A stretch of DNA of 64,000 nt from an uncultured Mucilaginibacter sp. (GTDB lineage Bacteria; Bacteroidota; Bacteroidia; Sphingobacteriales; Sphingobacteriaceae): NCBI GenBank assembly GCA_903864275.1, contig CAIPFE010000017.1:62001-126000 (forward strand), read 5' to 3'. The translations under genes and the position numbers were made by a program. The notes beneath the pieces are model-generated. The model searched no databases. It saw only the letters and a program-made list of their open reading frames with translations, and was not told the DNA's origin. How positions within the stretch are numbered: the stretch's first letter is position 1; every line of letters starts with the position of its first letter. Shown here piece after piece: positions 44,235 to 53,600 of the stretch.

Positions 44235-45055
44235 GTATACTTCTGATAAATATTATACAACACATTCAAATCCAGCTGAGATAAAGATGGGGTAACATCC
44301 GTTTGCACAAAATGCCGTTTAAAGGCTACGATGGCGGCTTTAATGTCCGAGGTATCGTAGCCGATCAGTTTCAAGGCGATGGTATAGTCAAATCCGTCGG
44401 GCGGAAGCTCCAGTATGTCATCGCTCCAGTAGCCGAAACCGTTTTGGGCCAGTGTTTTCCAGGGGAAGAAGGGGCCCGGGTCGGGTTTGCGTTTGGGGGC
44501 ATAGTCCTGGTGGCCGATGAAGTTGGACTGCGGGATAGTGTAATTCTTTTTCAGCTGGGCCAGCAGCAAAAGCAGGCTGTTCACCTGCGGCGCGGTAAAA
44601 GGCTCGTTGCCGTTATTATCTATCTCGATGCCAATTGAGCAGCTGTTCATATCCGTAATGCTGCCCCACTTGCCCAGGCCGGCATGGTTGGCGCGCAGGT
44701 AATCATTCACCATATGGTACACCGTGCCGTTTTTAGCAATAACGTAATGCGCGCTTACCTGCGTGCTGGTGATGGTAAAAGTATGCAGCGTTTGTTGTAC
44801 CGAATCCTGCGCGGTAAAATGGATGATCACATAATTTGGCTTGCGGATGCCAAAGTTCACCGTACCCACCCAGGCCGAATGCACCGCCATGCCGGTACTA
44901 TCCAGCAGCGAATCTGCGCCTTGTTTTTGTATCGTAACTGCAAAGCCTTTTGCTTTATCGCTGTACACTTTATTGGTTAAGGCGTACGGTCCTTTTGGCG
45001 AACACGAAGCGGTTATGATTAGTAGCAGTAGTAAGTAGCAGTAGCAGTGTTTCAT
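44225..45055 (-). CDS. N-acetylmuramoyl-L-alanine amidase lipoprotein (AmiD-like)
   Basis: 276 aa. Lipoprotein signal with lipobox TASC (~18). Amidase_2 domain: YVIIHFTAQDS (first Zn His, ~80), VSAHYVIAKNGTVYHMVNDY, RANHAGLGKWG (second region), SCSIGIEIDNNG, and FIGHQDYAPKRKPDPGPFFP (second His and Asp). It cleaves the lactyl-amide bond of peptidoglycan or of imported fragments, in the periplasm. The last residues TAP plus the stop come from the shared hairpin. Confidence 0.92.
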   Translation of the reverse strand: MKHCYCYLLLLLIITASCSPKGPYALTNKVYSDKAKGFAVTIQKQGADSLLDSTGMAVHSAWVGTVNFGIRKPNYVIIHFTAQDSVQQTLHTFTITSTQVSAHYVIAKNGTVYHMVNDYLRANHAGLGKWGSITDMNSCSIGIEIDNNGNEPFTAPQVNSLLLLLAQLKKNYTIPQSNFIGHQDYAPKRKPDPGPFFPWKTLAQNGFGYWSDDILELPPDGFDYTIALKLIGYDTSDIKAAIVAFKRHFVQTDVTPSLSQLDLNVLYNIYQKYTAP

Positions 45056-45157
45056 TGAGGGTAATAGCGATAGCTAAAATAACAAAGTATTTGGCTGATT
45101 GTGTCACTGTAATAAAATAATGACTGTGGCCTAAAAGCGGTGCCGCCAGGGGCAAAA

Positions 45158-45230
45158 GCGTTCATGTTCGCGTTCATTTCGCGCGAGCACAAAAATAAAT
45201 TTGCATTAACGCCTGATAATCAGGGTGTTT
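45158..45230 (-). repeat. 103-bp repeat family, partial reversed copy F
   Basis: Opposite orientation to the 30-32 kb copies: AGCGTTCATGTTCGCGTTCA, then CATTAACGCCTGATAATCAG. The outer small hairpin is degraded. The 45056-45157 stretch before it holds the amidase promoter region. Confidence 0.75.
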
Positions 45231-45409
45231 GTTTTTAGTGTCAACTATTTGCATATTAATCCTGCGGGAGATTTACACTTTTCCGCTCTGGAAGCGCAAA
45301 GGCCCGACAGAAAAGCGGGCCGGGATTATGGCCTTGCAGCGTTGAAGCTTTTTTCTGTCTTGATCTTATTCACATATTGTTTGTTTTTATAGGTGTTCAT
45401 TATCTCGCT

Positions 45410-45470
45410 TTGCTCGGTCTTTTGGTCCTTTTTGAATCAAGACAAAAAGGACTAGGCTCCGCGGCAATTG
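45410..45470. repeat. Hairpin of GGTCCTTTTTG words
   Basis: GGTCCTTTTTGAATCAAGAC is followed by AAAAAGGAC: an 11-nt stem (GTCCTTTTTxx/xxAAAAAGGAC). No coding region is evident in 45231-45540. Confidence 0.55.
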
Positions 45471-45537
45471 AGCGGCGAATGTTCAGTGTGAAGACAAATT
45501 TCGGGTGGTCCCTTTCGCCTCATAACAGCAAGGGCAA

Positions 45538-45650
45538 AAAAGCGTTCACGTTAGCGTTCATTTCGCAATAGCGCGGGTATTTTTTTAATCGTGAACGCCT
45601 GGAAATCAACATGTTGATTTTTCCAAATATCCAAAATATACAAAAATGAA
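45538..45650 (-). repeat. 103-bp repeat family, reversed copy G
   Basis: AAAAAGCGTTCACGTTAGCG, ATTTCGCAATAGCG, TTTTTTTAATCGTGAACGCC, then the small hairpin AAATCAACATGTTGATTTTT. All blocks are present in reverse order relative to copies A-E. Confidence 0.85.
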
Positions 45651-45721
45651 CTTTTCGTGGAAACATCCCCGCGGCAACGGGAAAGTCAATTGCAGCTTCT
45701 TACCGACTTACGGACTCTGAA

Positions 45722-45815
45722 CTAATCTCACATCTCACATCTCATATCTAACATCTCATATCTAACATCTCATATCTCACATCTCATATCTAACATCTCA
45801 TATCTAACATCTCAA
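45722..45815 (+). repeat. Tandem CATCTCATATCTAA word array
   Basis: About seven tandem, slightly varied units of the words ACATCTCATATCTAACATCT and ACATCTCACATCTC, single orientation. Upstream of the RecA-like ATPase gene. Not a CRISPR: there are no unique spacers. Confidence 0.85.
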
Positions 45816-45920
45816 TCAACCAACTACTGACAAAACAGTGTCACCACTTCTCTCCTCCCAACCCCTTATCTTTGTAATACGCGCGGTTATTCACAACCAT
45901 ATCTCATCGGCTTATTCACT

Positions 45921-47288
45921 ATGGACGATTCAAAATTTAACATTCCTCTTTCATCTTCCGAAGCATCGGCCGGCCAATGGCAGCCTGCCCAACGCCCGGA
46001 ATATATCGAAAAGATCCGCGCCGAGGCGCGCGGGGAAACGTACCGCCCGGCCGCGCGAAAAAAATCCGGGCCACTGCCGCCCGATCCTGATGCTGTACGT
46101 CGCCTTTTTAAGGTAGAAACGGGCAACCGCTGGATGGAACTTGGCGAACGCGAACCCGAAGCAAAAATGCTTTTCGGCGAATTCTGGCACCAGGGTGAGC
46201 TTTGTATCCTGTTTGCGGATACCAATGCCGGTAAATCGGTACTGGCCGTGCAGATCGCTAACAATATTGCCCGCGCAAAACAAACCGGGCCTTTTGCCTG
46301 CGACGCCAAACCCGAAAAGGTAATGTATGTTGATTTTGAGCTCACTACCACCCAATTTTACCAGCGTTACAGTCACCCCGGGGGCGATCACCAGTTCCCG
46401 AATAATTTCTATCGCGCGCAGTACAACCCCGAAAATGGCGCCAACGGCAATTTTAAAGGCTATGATGATCTCCTTATTGCCGGCCTCGAATACAAAATAA
46501 AGCAGATCGGCGCCACCGTGCTGGTTATTGATAACATCACCTGCCTGCGCGGCGGTACCGAAAGCGCGGCTGTAGCCCTCCGCCTCATGAATAACCTCAA
46601 AAGCCTCAAGGCCGACCATAAACTGTCCATCCTGGTACTGGCGCATACACCCAAACGCCGCAATCCCGCCCGGCCATTGTCGGCCGATGACCTGCATGGC
46701 AGCAAGCTGCTCATCAACTTTGCCGACAGCGCCTTCGCCATCGGCACAAGTAACACCGATGCCGGCCTGTGTTATCTAAAGCAAATAAAGCAGCGCAATA
46801 CGCAGCAAATTTACGGCGAAGACAACGTAGCGCTTTGCCGCATTTCCAAAACACCCTTATCAAAAGGCAAGCCCGGCAATTTCCTGCATTTTGATTTTGA
46901 AGGTTACGATGCCGAGCGTCCGCATATCCTCACGGCGGCCAGGCACAGCTATAACCGCTCCCTCGCCGACCACCAGCTGCTGGCCACACAAATAGCCGCA
47001 CTATCAGCCGAAGGCCTTAGCCAGCGCCAAATCGCACTGCGGCTAAACATCGCGTTGGGCACTGTAAATAAACTGCTGCGCCTGGATAACAACCCGCAAG
47101 CGGATGATATAGCTGCTACTGTCGAAACGCCAACGGAATCAGTTGTTGAGGACGCTCTCCCCGTGAGTAATATGCGGGCCTGGCTACCCGGCGAGCCAGG
47201 TGCGCGGACGCCTTTAGGTAGTGCAGCCTCTCGGAGGTCAGAAAATGAAGGAACTGTAACGGTTACAAGGGCAAATGGCCCACCGTAA
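45921..47288 (+). CDS. RecA-like (AAA_25/RepA-type) ATPase with C-terminal HTH
   Basis: 455 aa. Walker A LFADTNAGKSVLAVQIANNI (~95-115), Walker B ATVLVIDNITCLRGG (~195), and SILVLAHTPKRRN place it in the RepA/DnaB-like AAA_25 group. Near ~360 a helix-turn-helix appears: LSAEGLSQRQIALRLNIALG then TVNKLLRL. The last ~50 residues are low-complexity and Ser/Thr/Arg-rich (GARTPLGSAASRRSENEGTV) and look like read-through into repeat DNA. RepA-type ATPases drive plasmid or mobile-element replication, but this gene stands alone among repeats with no primase or integrase nearby. Role unknown. Confidence 0.75.
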   Translation: MDDSKFNIPLSSSEASAGQWQPAQRPEYIEKIRAEARGETYRPAARKKSGPLPPDPDAVRRLFKVETGNRWMELGEREPEAKMLFGEFWHQGELCILFADTNAGKSVLAVQIANNIARAKQTGPFACDAKPEKVMYVDFELTTTQFYQRYSHPGGDHQFPNNFYRAQYNPENGANGNFKGYDDLLIAGLEYKIKQIGATVLVIDNITCLRGGTESAAVALRLMNNLKSLKADHKLSILVLAHTPKRRNPARPLSADDLHGSKLLINFADSAFAIGTSNTDAGLCYLKQIKQRNTQQIYGEDNVALCRISKTPLSKGKPGNFLHFDFEGYDAERPHILTAARHSYNRSLADHQLLATQIAALSAEGLSQRQIALRLNIALGTVNKLLRLDNNPQADDIAATVETPTESVVEDALPVSNMRAWLPGEPGARTPLGSAASRRSENEGTVTVTRANGPP

Positions 47289-47351
47289 AAGAGTAATTGG
47301 TGCTGTTGGTTGTTGAGGCTACTCCTTACAGGCTGCATTCGTCGTATATCT

Positions 47352-47625
47352 TTCGATGGGCTACACCCATCGCAGACATATTAAGCCCTTTCAGGGCTAA
47401 AAGCGCAAATTTTCCAAGCCCTGAAAGGGCGCAATACGTCTGCATAGGACGACAGCCCTATGAATAAAGATTTAAAAATATTAAAGCCCTGAAAGGGCGT
47501 AATATCGAATTGGCACCATGCAATGTCGAATGCCTAAGCGCCATGCAATCCGGCTATGTTTCCGCCTGCGATGTCAACGCCAACAACGGCGAAAATCAAA
47601 ATTTATGGCGTCCATGGTGCCAATT
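47352..47625. repeat. REP-like composite of hairpins, copy 2
   Basis: Begins TTTCGATGGGCTACACCCAT, then GACATATTAAGCCCTTTCAG, GCCCTGAAAGGGCGCAATAC, GACGACAGCCCTATG, and GCCCTGAAAGGGCGTAATAT followed by CGAATTGGCACCATG. Its order and ending match 20808-21053. A 13-bp outer inverted repeat (AATTGGCACCATG at 47508-47520, reverse complement at 47613-47625) brackets 92 bp. The rest to 47839 holds the promoter of the next gene (TACTTTTG, 47809-47816); the ORF 47510-47839 is not convincing. Confidence 0.85.
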
Positions 47626-47839
47626 TATGAAATTGCAGAGTTTGTTTGACAAGCATTTACTAAAGCGAGCGATGGGGCATTGCCGAAACGGAGGTATAAA
47701 AGACGGAAACAAAAAGAAACATGCATGGCATGGGTTCCGCAATTTTTCAGAAGTGACAAGATCTGACTCAATTGATATGAATTGTATCGCATGCCGGTCA
47801 TTTTTCCGTACTTTTGCTGGCCTCTTAATAAATCAATAA

Positions 47840-48445
47840 ATGAGCCCCCTCCCTTTTACCGATCCCAAACTATTGGATGAGATCAAAAAATTTACCCGTA
47901 CAAAAACTGTAAAAGCCGGGGACGCCCTGATGGCGCCGGGCAATAAGGTTGTTTTTGTGCCTATAGTATTGAAAGGGGTGTTGCGCATCATCAGGCAGGG
48001 GACGGATGATAAAGAAATATTTTTATATCACCTTTACCCCGGGCAAACCTGCGCTATGGCAATCAATTGCTGCCAGCGCAATAAAATAAGCTCGGTTAAA
48101 GCAATAGCCGAAGATGATACGGAGGTGCTGCAGGTACCGGTAAATTTAGTTGACGAATGGTTTAAATTTCCAGAATGGAAAATGTTTATCAATAATACCT
48201 ACGGCCAGCGCTTCACGGAATTGATAGAAGTGGTCGACCTGATCGCCTTCAGCCATATGGATAAGCAGGTACTGCATTACCTGCAGCAACGTGGCCGGGC
48301 TGCAGGCACTAAAAAGATCAGCATTACCCACCAGCAAATAGCCGACGAACTGCATACCCACCGCGAAGCCATCAGCAGGCTGCTGCGCACCATGGAAGAA
48401 AAAGACCTTGTGCGCCTGGGCCGTAATACCATCGAAATATTATAG
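47840..48445 (+). CDS. Crp/Fnr-family transcription regulator
   Basis: 201 aa. An N-terminal cyclic-nucleotide-binding-like beta-roll (~20-120; AGDALMAPGNKVVFVPIVLK), a dimerisation helix, and a C-terminal winged helix with KISITHQQIADELHTHREAI then SRLLRTMEEKDLV. An adjacent Cys pair (MAINCCQRNKISS, ~75) is typical of a Bacteroidota subgroup; the Fnr iron-sulfur Cys set is absent. It heads a run of membrane, rhodanese and OsmC genes, and an AACAAATGTTCC site precedes two of them, so I infer it controls them in response to redox or sulfur stress. Confidence 0.9.
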   Translation: MSPLPFTDPKLLDEIKKFTRTKTVKAGDALMAPGNKVVFVPIVLKGVLRIIRQGTDDKEIFLYHLYPGQTCAMAINCCQRNKISSVKAIAEDDTEVLQVPVNLVDEWFKFPEWKMFINNTYGQRFTELIEVVDLIAFSHMDKQVLHYLQQRGRAAGTKKISITHQQIADELHTHREAISRLLRTMEEKDLVRLGRNTIEIL

Positions 48446-48454
48446 GCCTTCTGT

Positions 48455-48466
48455 AACAAATGTTCC
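48455..48466 (+). promoter_or_regulatory. Candidate Crp/Fnr site 1
   Basis: AACAAATGTTCC, containing the inverted repeat AACA-AA-TGTT. It lies 53 bp upstream of the DUF2892 gene. The identical 12-mer is at 48765-48776. Confidence 0.45.
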
Positions 48467-48518
48467 CCATTCCCGGCCTGTTGGCAGGTAAATTCGCGTT
48501 GAAAATAAATCAAACATC

Positions 48519-48734
48519 ATGAAAAAGAACATGGGAACGGCCGACCGTATCTTAAGGATACTGGTTGCGCTGGCTATTATCGTTATCTATTTTACAACCA
48601 GCTGGCTTAGCAGCACACTCACCATCATTTTACTGGCATTGTCTGGTATTTTTATCCTGACGGGTTTTATCAGTTTTTGCCCGCTGTACCTGCCTTTCGG
48701 GATAAATACCTGCGGGGCGAAAGTAAACAGCTGA
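48519..48734 (+). CDS. DUF2892 (YgaP-type) small membrane protein
   Basis: 71 aa. Starts KNMGTADRILRILVALAIIV, the typical DUF2892 NxGxxDRxxR motif, then two membrane helices (VALAIIVIYFTT; LTIILLALSGIFILTGFISF). Ends CPLYLPFGINTCGAK with the family's CPLYxxxGxxTC motif. These domains are often fused or adjacent to rhodaneses (as in YgaP), as here. Likely part of a sulfur-trafficking or persulfide system. Confidence 0.88.
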   Translation: MKKNMGTADRILRILVALAIIVIYFTTSWLSSTLTIILLALSGIFILTGFISFCPLYLPFGINTCGAKVNS

Positions 48735-48764
48735 TATTTTGTTTAATAAATTTTGTTCTTATCC

Positions 48765-48776
48765 AACAAATGTTCC
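48765..48776 (+). promoter_or_regulatory. Candidate Crp/Fnr site 2
   Basis: AACAAATGTTCC, identical to 48455-48466, 49 bp upstream of the first rhodanese start. Confidence 0.45.
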
Positions 48777-48825
48777 AAACGGTGATTGGGGATATGCTCA
48801 CTTTTGATTATTAAACATAATCGAA

Positions 48826-49104
48826 ATGAGCACAGTAACTGAATTAATGTTATTACCGGGAACCGTTATTGTTGACGTAAGGTTGCCCGAAGAGTTCAAC
48901 GCCGGCCATGCCGAAGCAAGTATCAATATCCCTTTAAAAGAACTTACCGCGCGGCTGGGTGAACTGAGGCAGATGCAAAATATTGTAGTTTGCTGCGCCT
49001 CGGGCGTGCGAAGCCAAAAAGCCAGCCAAATTTTAAAACAAAATGAGATCGATTGCTGCGATGGCGGATCGTGGGTAACGCTTAATAATTATTCAAATAA
49101 CTAA
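48826..49104 (+). CDS. Rhodanese-like domain protein 1
   Basis: 92 aa, a single short rhodanese domain. TVIVDVRLPEEFNAGHAEAS is the entry motif and VCCASGVRSQKASQILKQNE the active-site loop (CxxGxR, second Cys catalytic). It transfers sulfane sulfur to an acceptor. Separated from the next rhodanese by one base, so co-translated. Confidence 0.93.
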   Translation: MSTVTELMLLPGTVIVDVRLPEEFNAGHAEASINIPLKELTARLGELRQMQNIVVCCASGVRSQKASQILKQNEIDCCDGGSWVTLNNYSNN

Positions 49105-49105
49105 C

Positions 49106-49423
49106 ATGGGTTTAATAGCAAGTTTAAGACAAATATTTGGCTTAACGCCAGGCGCTGATTTTGAAGCGTTAATAGCCGGTGGCGCTAAAATTATAGATGT
49201 GCGCACGCCGGGCGAGTTTTCGGGCGGACATTTAAGGAATTCGGTAAACATTCCGCTGAATACCCTGGGCGGGAAACTCGGCAAGTTTAAAAAGGACCAG
49301 GTAATTATTACCTGTTGCGCCTCGGGGATGCGGAGCCGTTCGGCAAAGGCTATGCTGCAATCAAAGGGCTTTACAAATGTGCATAACGGCGGCAGTTGGC
49401 ACAGCCTTAACAAATGCACCTGA
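49106..49423 (+). CDS. Rhodanese-like domain protein 2
   Basis: 105 aa. KIIDVRTPGEFSGGHLRNSV and the active-site loop ITCCASGMRSRSAKAMLQSK. A paralog of the preceding gene with a ~20-residue N-terminal extension (LIASLRQIFGLTPGADFEAL). The final ACC-TGA overlaps the next ATG (TGATG). Confidence 0.93.
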   Translation: MGLIASLRQIFGLTPGADFEALIAGGAKIIDVRTPGEFSGGHLRNSVNIPLNTLGGKLGKFKKDQVIITCCASGMRSRSAKAMLQSKGFTNVHNGGSWHSLNKCT

Positions 49424-49659
49424 TGGACGCATTGAAACAAAGAATATTTACCAACTGGAGTTTTTCGCGCTTTTTGCGATTGGGGATGGGCTTGTGGATG
49501 TTAGCTTGGTCGTTACAATCAAGGGATTGGTCGGCAGGGTTCTTGAGCGGGTTGTTGCTGTTTATGGCAGTATCAAACACCGGCTGCTGCGGGGCCCGGG
49601 GATGTGCGGTACCACGCAATAATAAAAGCATTAGCAATGATACAAAGGGCGACAATTAA
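49423..49659 (+). CDS. Small membrane protein with Cys-rich tail
   Basis: 78 aa from the ATG overlapping the previous stop (TGATG); an in-frame ATG at 49414 is possible. Helices at FLRLGMGLWMLAWSLQS and WSAGFLSGLLLFMAVSN, then NTGCCGARGCAVPRN. It resembles a DUF2892-type protein in layout (FxRFLRLGMG, C-terminal Cys motif). Probable partner of the rhodaneses at the membrane. Specific function unknown. Confidence 0.75.
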   Translation: MDALKQRIFTNWSFSRFLRLGMGLWMLAWSLQSRDWSAGFLSGLLLFMAVSNTGCCGARGCAVPRNNKSISNDTKGDN

Positions 49660-49689
49660 CAAATAATGGATAATTAAATTTTAAATAAG

Positions 49690-50148
49690 ATGAGTGCAGA
49701 ACATTTATACGAGGTTGATGTGAACTGGGTTAACGACAGGGTCGGCATGCTAAGTTCAACTGAACTGACGGACGAGGTTAGCGTAGCAACCCCGCCGCAA
49801 TTCGCTAAAGGGGTAGAAAATATCTGGTCGCCTGAGCATTTGTTCACGGCTGCCGTAAATAGCTGCCTGATGACAACATTTTTGGCTATTGCCGAAAACT
49901 CAAGGCTTGAATTTGAAAGTTTTAATTCAAGGGCACTTGGGAAACTGGAAATTGTTGATGGGAAATACATTATGAGCGAAGTAACACTGATACCCGAATT
50001 AACGATAACTAGCGAAGAGCAAAGAGAGAAGGCATTGCGGGTGCTTCAAAAATCGGAGGCGGCGTGCCTGATCTCCAATTCCATCAAATCGAAAATTATT
50101 TTTAAACCAGAGATTGTGGTCAGGTCTGTTATCGTGGCTGCTGTTTAA
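49690..50148 (+). CDS. OsmC-family protein
   Basis: 152 aa. OsmC/Ohr-like fold: GVENIWSPEHLFTAAVNSCL (first Cys), FLAIAENSRLEFESFNSRAL, and VLQKSEAACLISNSIKSKII (second Cys). Pairs of thiols of this kind reduce organic or fatty-acid hydroperoxides or react with persulfides. It closes the Crp-rhodanese group, 31 bp after the previous gene, supporting a thiol/sulfur stress role. Confidence 0.9.
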   Translation: MSAEHLYEVDVNWVNDRVGMLSSTELTDEVSVATPPQFAKGVENIWSPEHLFTAAVNSCLMTTFLAIAENSRLEFESFNSRALGKLEIVDGKYIMSEVTLIPELTITSEEQREKALRVLQKSEAACLISNSIKSKIIFKPEIVVRSVIVAAV

Positions 50149-50328
50149 TAAGTTTAATGTTTAGTTTTGATTGTTAAGGGATGATGTGCGTTGTGTCAGG
50201 GCGCTGTCGTCCCTTTTTTTATTCGTGTACTGGGGTGCATAGATAATGTGCAGGGCGTTGTTATTGCGAGGTGTCTATTTCGCGCAAACCGGCATGGCCA
50301 AGCGCTATCCGATCAGGCATTAAAATAT

Positions 50329-50637
50329 TCATTTGATTTTTTTAATAGCCTGAACAAATTCTGTCGAGCAAATCATTGCGTTTGCATCTTCATCAGTATA
50401 TTCAACACTTTCAAATTCATGCCAGGTTGGGTCAATCCTAAAATCCACTATATCTGTAAATATTTCGGGCAGCTTCCATTCTCCTGCATAAAACCATTCA
50501 CCATAAATTAGTTTGGATTTAATAAGTGTTTCCAATTCTGATAGCTCAACATGATCAGGGTTGGAAAATATTATTGATGTAAATTTTTTATAGTTGCCGC
50601 TGCAGCGGTATAGGTAATTGAATTTGATGTTTGGCAT
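50329..50637 (-). CDS. Small protein of unknown function after the helicase
   Basis: 102 aa (MPNIKFNYLYRCSGNYKKFT). Similar-looking short proteins, starting with an NYxYRxxGNYK motif and containing GEWFYAGEWKLPEI and TWHEFESVEYTDED, are common in Bacteroidota, usually near mobile or defence genes, but none is characterised to my knowledge. No signal or membrane segment. Same strand as and 50 bp downstream of the PLD-helicase, so possibly part of that operon. 50149-50328 holds no gene I can support. Confidence 0.65.
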   Translation of the reverse strand: MPNIKFNYLYRCSGNYKKFTSIIFSNPDHVELSELETLIKSKLIYGEWFYAGEWKLPEIFTDIVDFRIDPTWHEFESVEYTDEDANAMICSTEFVQAIKKIK

Positions 50638-50687
50638 GTGCCAAGATAAGAAAGTGGATAAGGCTTCTCAATCGACTATAAGTCACC

Positions 50688-53600
50688 TTAGCCAATGGCA
50701 AGCTTTCCGCTTTCTTTCCAAATATAAGCTGGCATCGGTTCATTTAACTGCCATTCAACATTCATAGGTTTTGAACCACTCGAGTTAATGAAATTAGCGT
50801 CTCCTAAAAAGACATATGACATCGTAAAGCCATACTCATCATCATTCTGCTCTCTCACAAATAGTAGAATTTTTTTGGCTAAACTTTCGTGGTTGATGTA
50901 TGATGAACCTTTCGGTGACTCAGGAGATGTTGCATTTTGTGATTGCCAATGAAATAAATACTCGTTAATAGCATAATCGTCATAAAGTGTGGTTGGCGAA
51001 TATTCCTTTTCCGATTTTTTTAATGTTACAAATAGCGCTTCAGTATTTAAATATTTATTTAATGCAACACCTTCACGATTTGATGATGCCTTATCGAAGT
51101 TATGCAATCTTAAACCTACCAATATTTGATCACGATTATATCGGCTATGTACCATTAAAGGAAATTCATAATCTAAATCAATTTCTTTTTCGACGAAATC
51201 GACTTTATTTATCAAGTAATTAATCACTTCGTTTAGTTCTTCGATCATCAAGGGATTTCGAGCTATTTGTAAGATGCTTTCTTGAAGGGATTTGAAACCA
51301 ATGCTTGGGCCATCTTTTTGCCAAATATCATAGTGGAACATTAACAACATTAGCTTTTCCTTCTCTTTGAGCGAACCAATCTTGAAGTCGTTGTCAATTA
51401 ATTGTTTTATAAAGTTTAAATAGCTGATGGAATTGCATTGAAGTATTCTTTTAATCCCCCTTGTGATTTCGCTCTCATTGGGTTCTTTAAAATCTCGAAT
51501 TACCCCAGCTTCAACGCAAAGTCGCTTCCAATTATCCTTTTTGTAAATCAATTGCAACTCAATATGCTGAAATTCTATAAAGTTTTTAAGAGTAAGCGAT
51601 AGTGTAGACTGGTATTTGAAATTCTGGATTTTATTCAATAGTTGCCGTCTATTAAAACCGATAGCTGCAGCTATATTTTTTAAAATTACTTCTTTTGCCT
51701 TCTTTTCTAAGACTATAGAACACCCTAACGGTAGATGTGGAAATTCGTCTTCAATTTCTTTAATAATAGAAGTATGCGTTTTTCCTACCAAGGCCCTAAA
51801 CTTATGTTCAAAGTCATATTCAGGTCGTGCATTTCCTACAAAATCTAAAACGGTTAAACAATCTTTATTTGGAGCAAGCCGCAAGCCTCTACCAAGTTGC
51901 TGAAGAAAAATCGTTAAACTTTCCGTTGGTCGAAGAAACAGCACCGTATCAATTTCGGGTATATCAATCCCTTCGTTAAAAATATCTCTTACAAACAGAT
52001 AATTTATTTCTTTATTACGCAGCCGCTCCCTTAATTCTGTTCTATTGCCTGAGCTTTCACTTGTTAAATAATCCGCTTTCAGACCAGCTAAAGTAAATTT
52101 TTCGGCCATGTAGCGCGCGTGATCCTGACTAACACAAAATCCAAGCGCGATTACATCATGCACGTCAGTAATATACTTTTCACAATTGGTTAGAATGTCA
52201 CTAACTCGTCTATCGTCCTCAGTATAAAGTTTAGTTAATTCATTTATTTCATATCTACCATTTTTCCAAGATAGTTTTGATAGATCGACGTTATCCGATA
52301 CTGCAAAATATTGAAATGGAGATAGTAATTTTCTATTTAGTGCCTCTGGTAATCTAATTTCAGCAGCAATTACGCCACAGAAATCTTTTAATATATCTTC
52401 ACCGTCATTTCTTTCCGGTGTGGCGGTTAAACCTAATAATACTTTTGGTTTAAATTTTTGAAGGATAGGTCTGTAACTCGATGCAGCAATATGGTGCACT
52501 TCATCAATAATAATGAAATCAAAAAAATCTTCAGAAAGTGACAATTGATTTATTCGATTGGTAAGTGTTTGTATTGAAGCAAAAACGTACTCGTAATTAC
52601 TAGGTTCCTCACCATCTACCCAGAGCTCACTAAAGTTTGCATTCCTTAATACATGTTTAAAGGTAGTTTGGGCTTGCTCTAATATCTCTTTTCGATGGGC
52701 TACAAATAACAACCTTGCTCTTGGATGGGTCTCTTTAAATTTCTTGTAGTCAAAAGATGATATTACAGTTTTTCCTGTCCCGGTTGCAGCTACAACTAAG
52801 TTTTTGAACCTCTCATGTATAATCCTTTCCGATTGAAGTTTCTCTAATATTTCTTCTTGATAGGGAAATGGTTTTAAATCGAAAAAGGTAGTAATTCCCT
52901 GATAGTCGTACGATTTTTGTTGTTTTAAAGCCGTCGATAATTTTTGAATGTCCTTACCATGCTGATATAATTCAAAATCCTTATCTACCCAATACGTTTC
53001 AAATGTCTTCTTAAATTTGTCAATTATATGACTGATCTCTTTCGAAGTTACTTTCAAATTCCATTCTAACCCGTTTGTTAAAGCAGACCTTGAAATATTT
53101 GAAGAGCCAATATAACCGGTGTTAAATCCTGTATTTCTTAGAAACAAATAGGCTTTGGCATGTAAACGTTCGTGGTCTGCATTATAAGAGACCTTTATTT
53201 CAGTGCTTTTTAAATTGGATAGAAATTCAACAGCTTTTACATCTGTTGCGCCCATATAAGAAGTAGTAATGATTTTTAGTTTTTTACCACTATTAGTAAA
53301 TTCTTCTAATTCTTCTTTAAATATTCGAATACCAGAATACTTGATAAACGATACCAACCAGCAAATCTCATCGGATGAAAGTATTTCCTTTTTTATTTCA
53401 CTTTCCAATGAAATACCTACATTGTTCCCCGTAAAAAGCTCACTTTGACTTAATCGAGTGTATGGAGTTATTTGCTTAAGCCTCTCATTAAAATCGGCGA
53501 AAGGTGAATCCAATTTTGAAAAAACCGCTTCCAATATTTTGCCTTCATTTTCAATTAAATTTCCTGATAGTCCAATTTTTGGAAGTTCATCTATTAATAC

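Noticed and set aside
45722..45815. Possible CRISPR-like array
   Set aside because: Units are contiguous 12-14 bp words without unique spacers and no cas genes occur.
47510..47839. 109-codon ORF after the REP cluster
   Set aside because: It begins inside a REP unit, has no domain, and covers the probable promoter of the Crp/Fnr gene.
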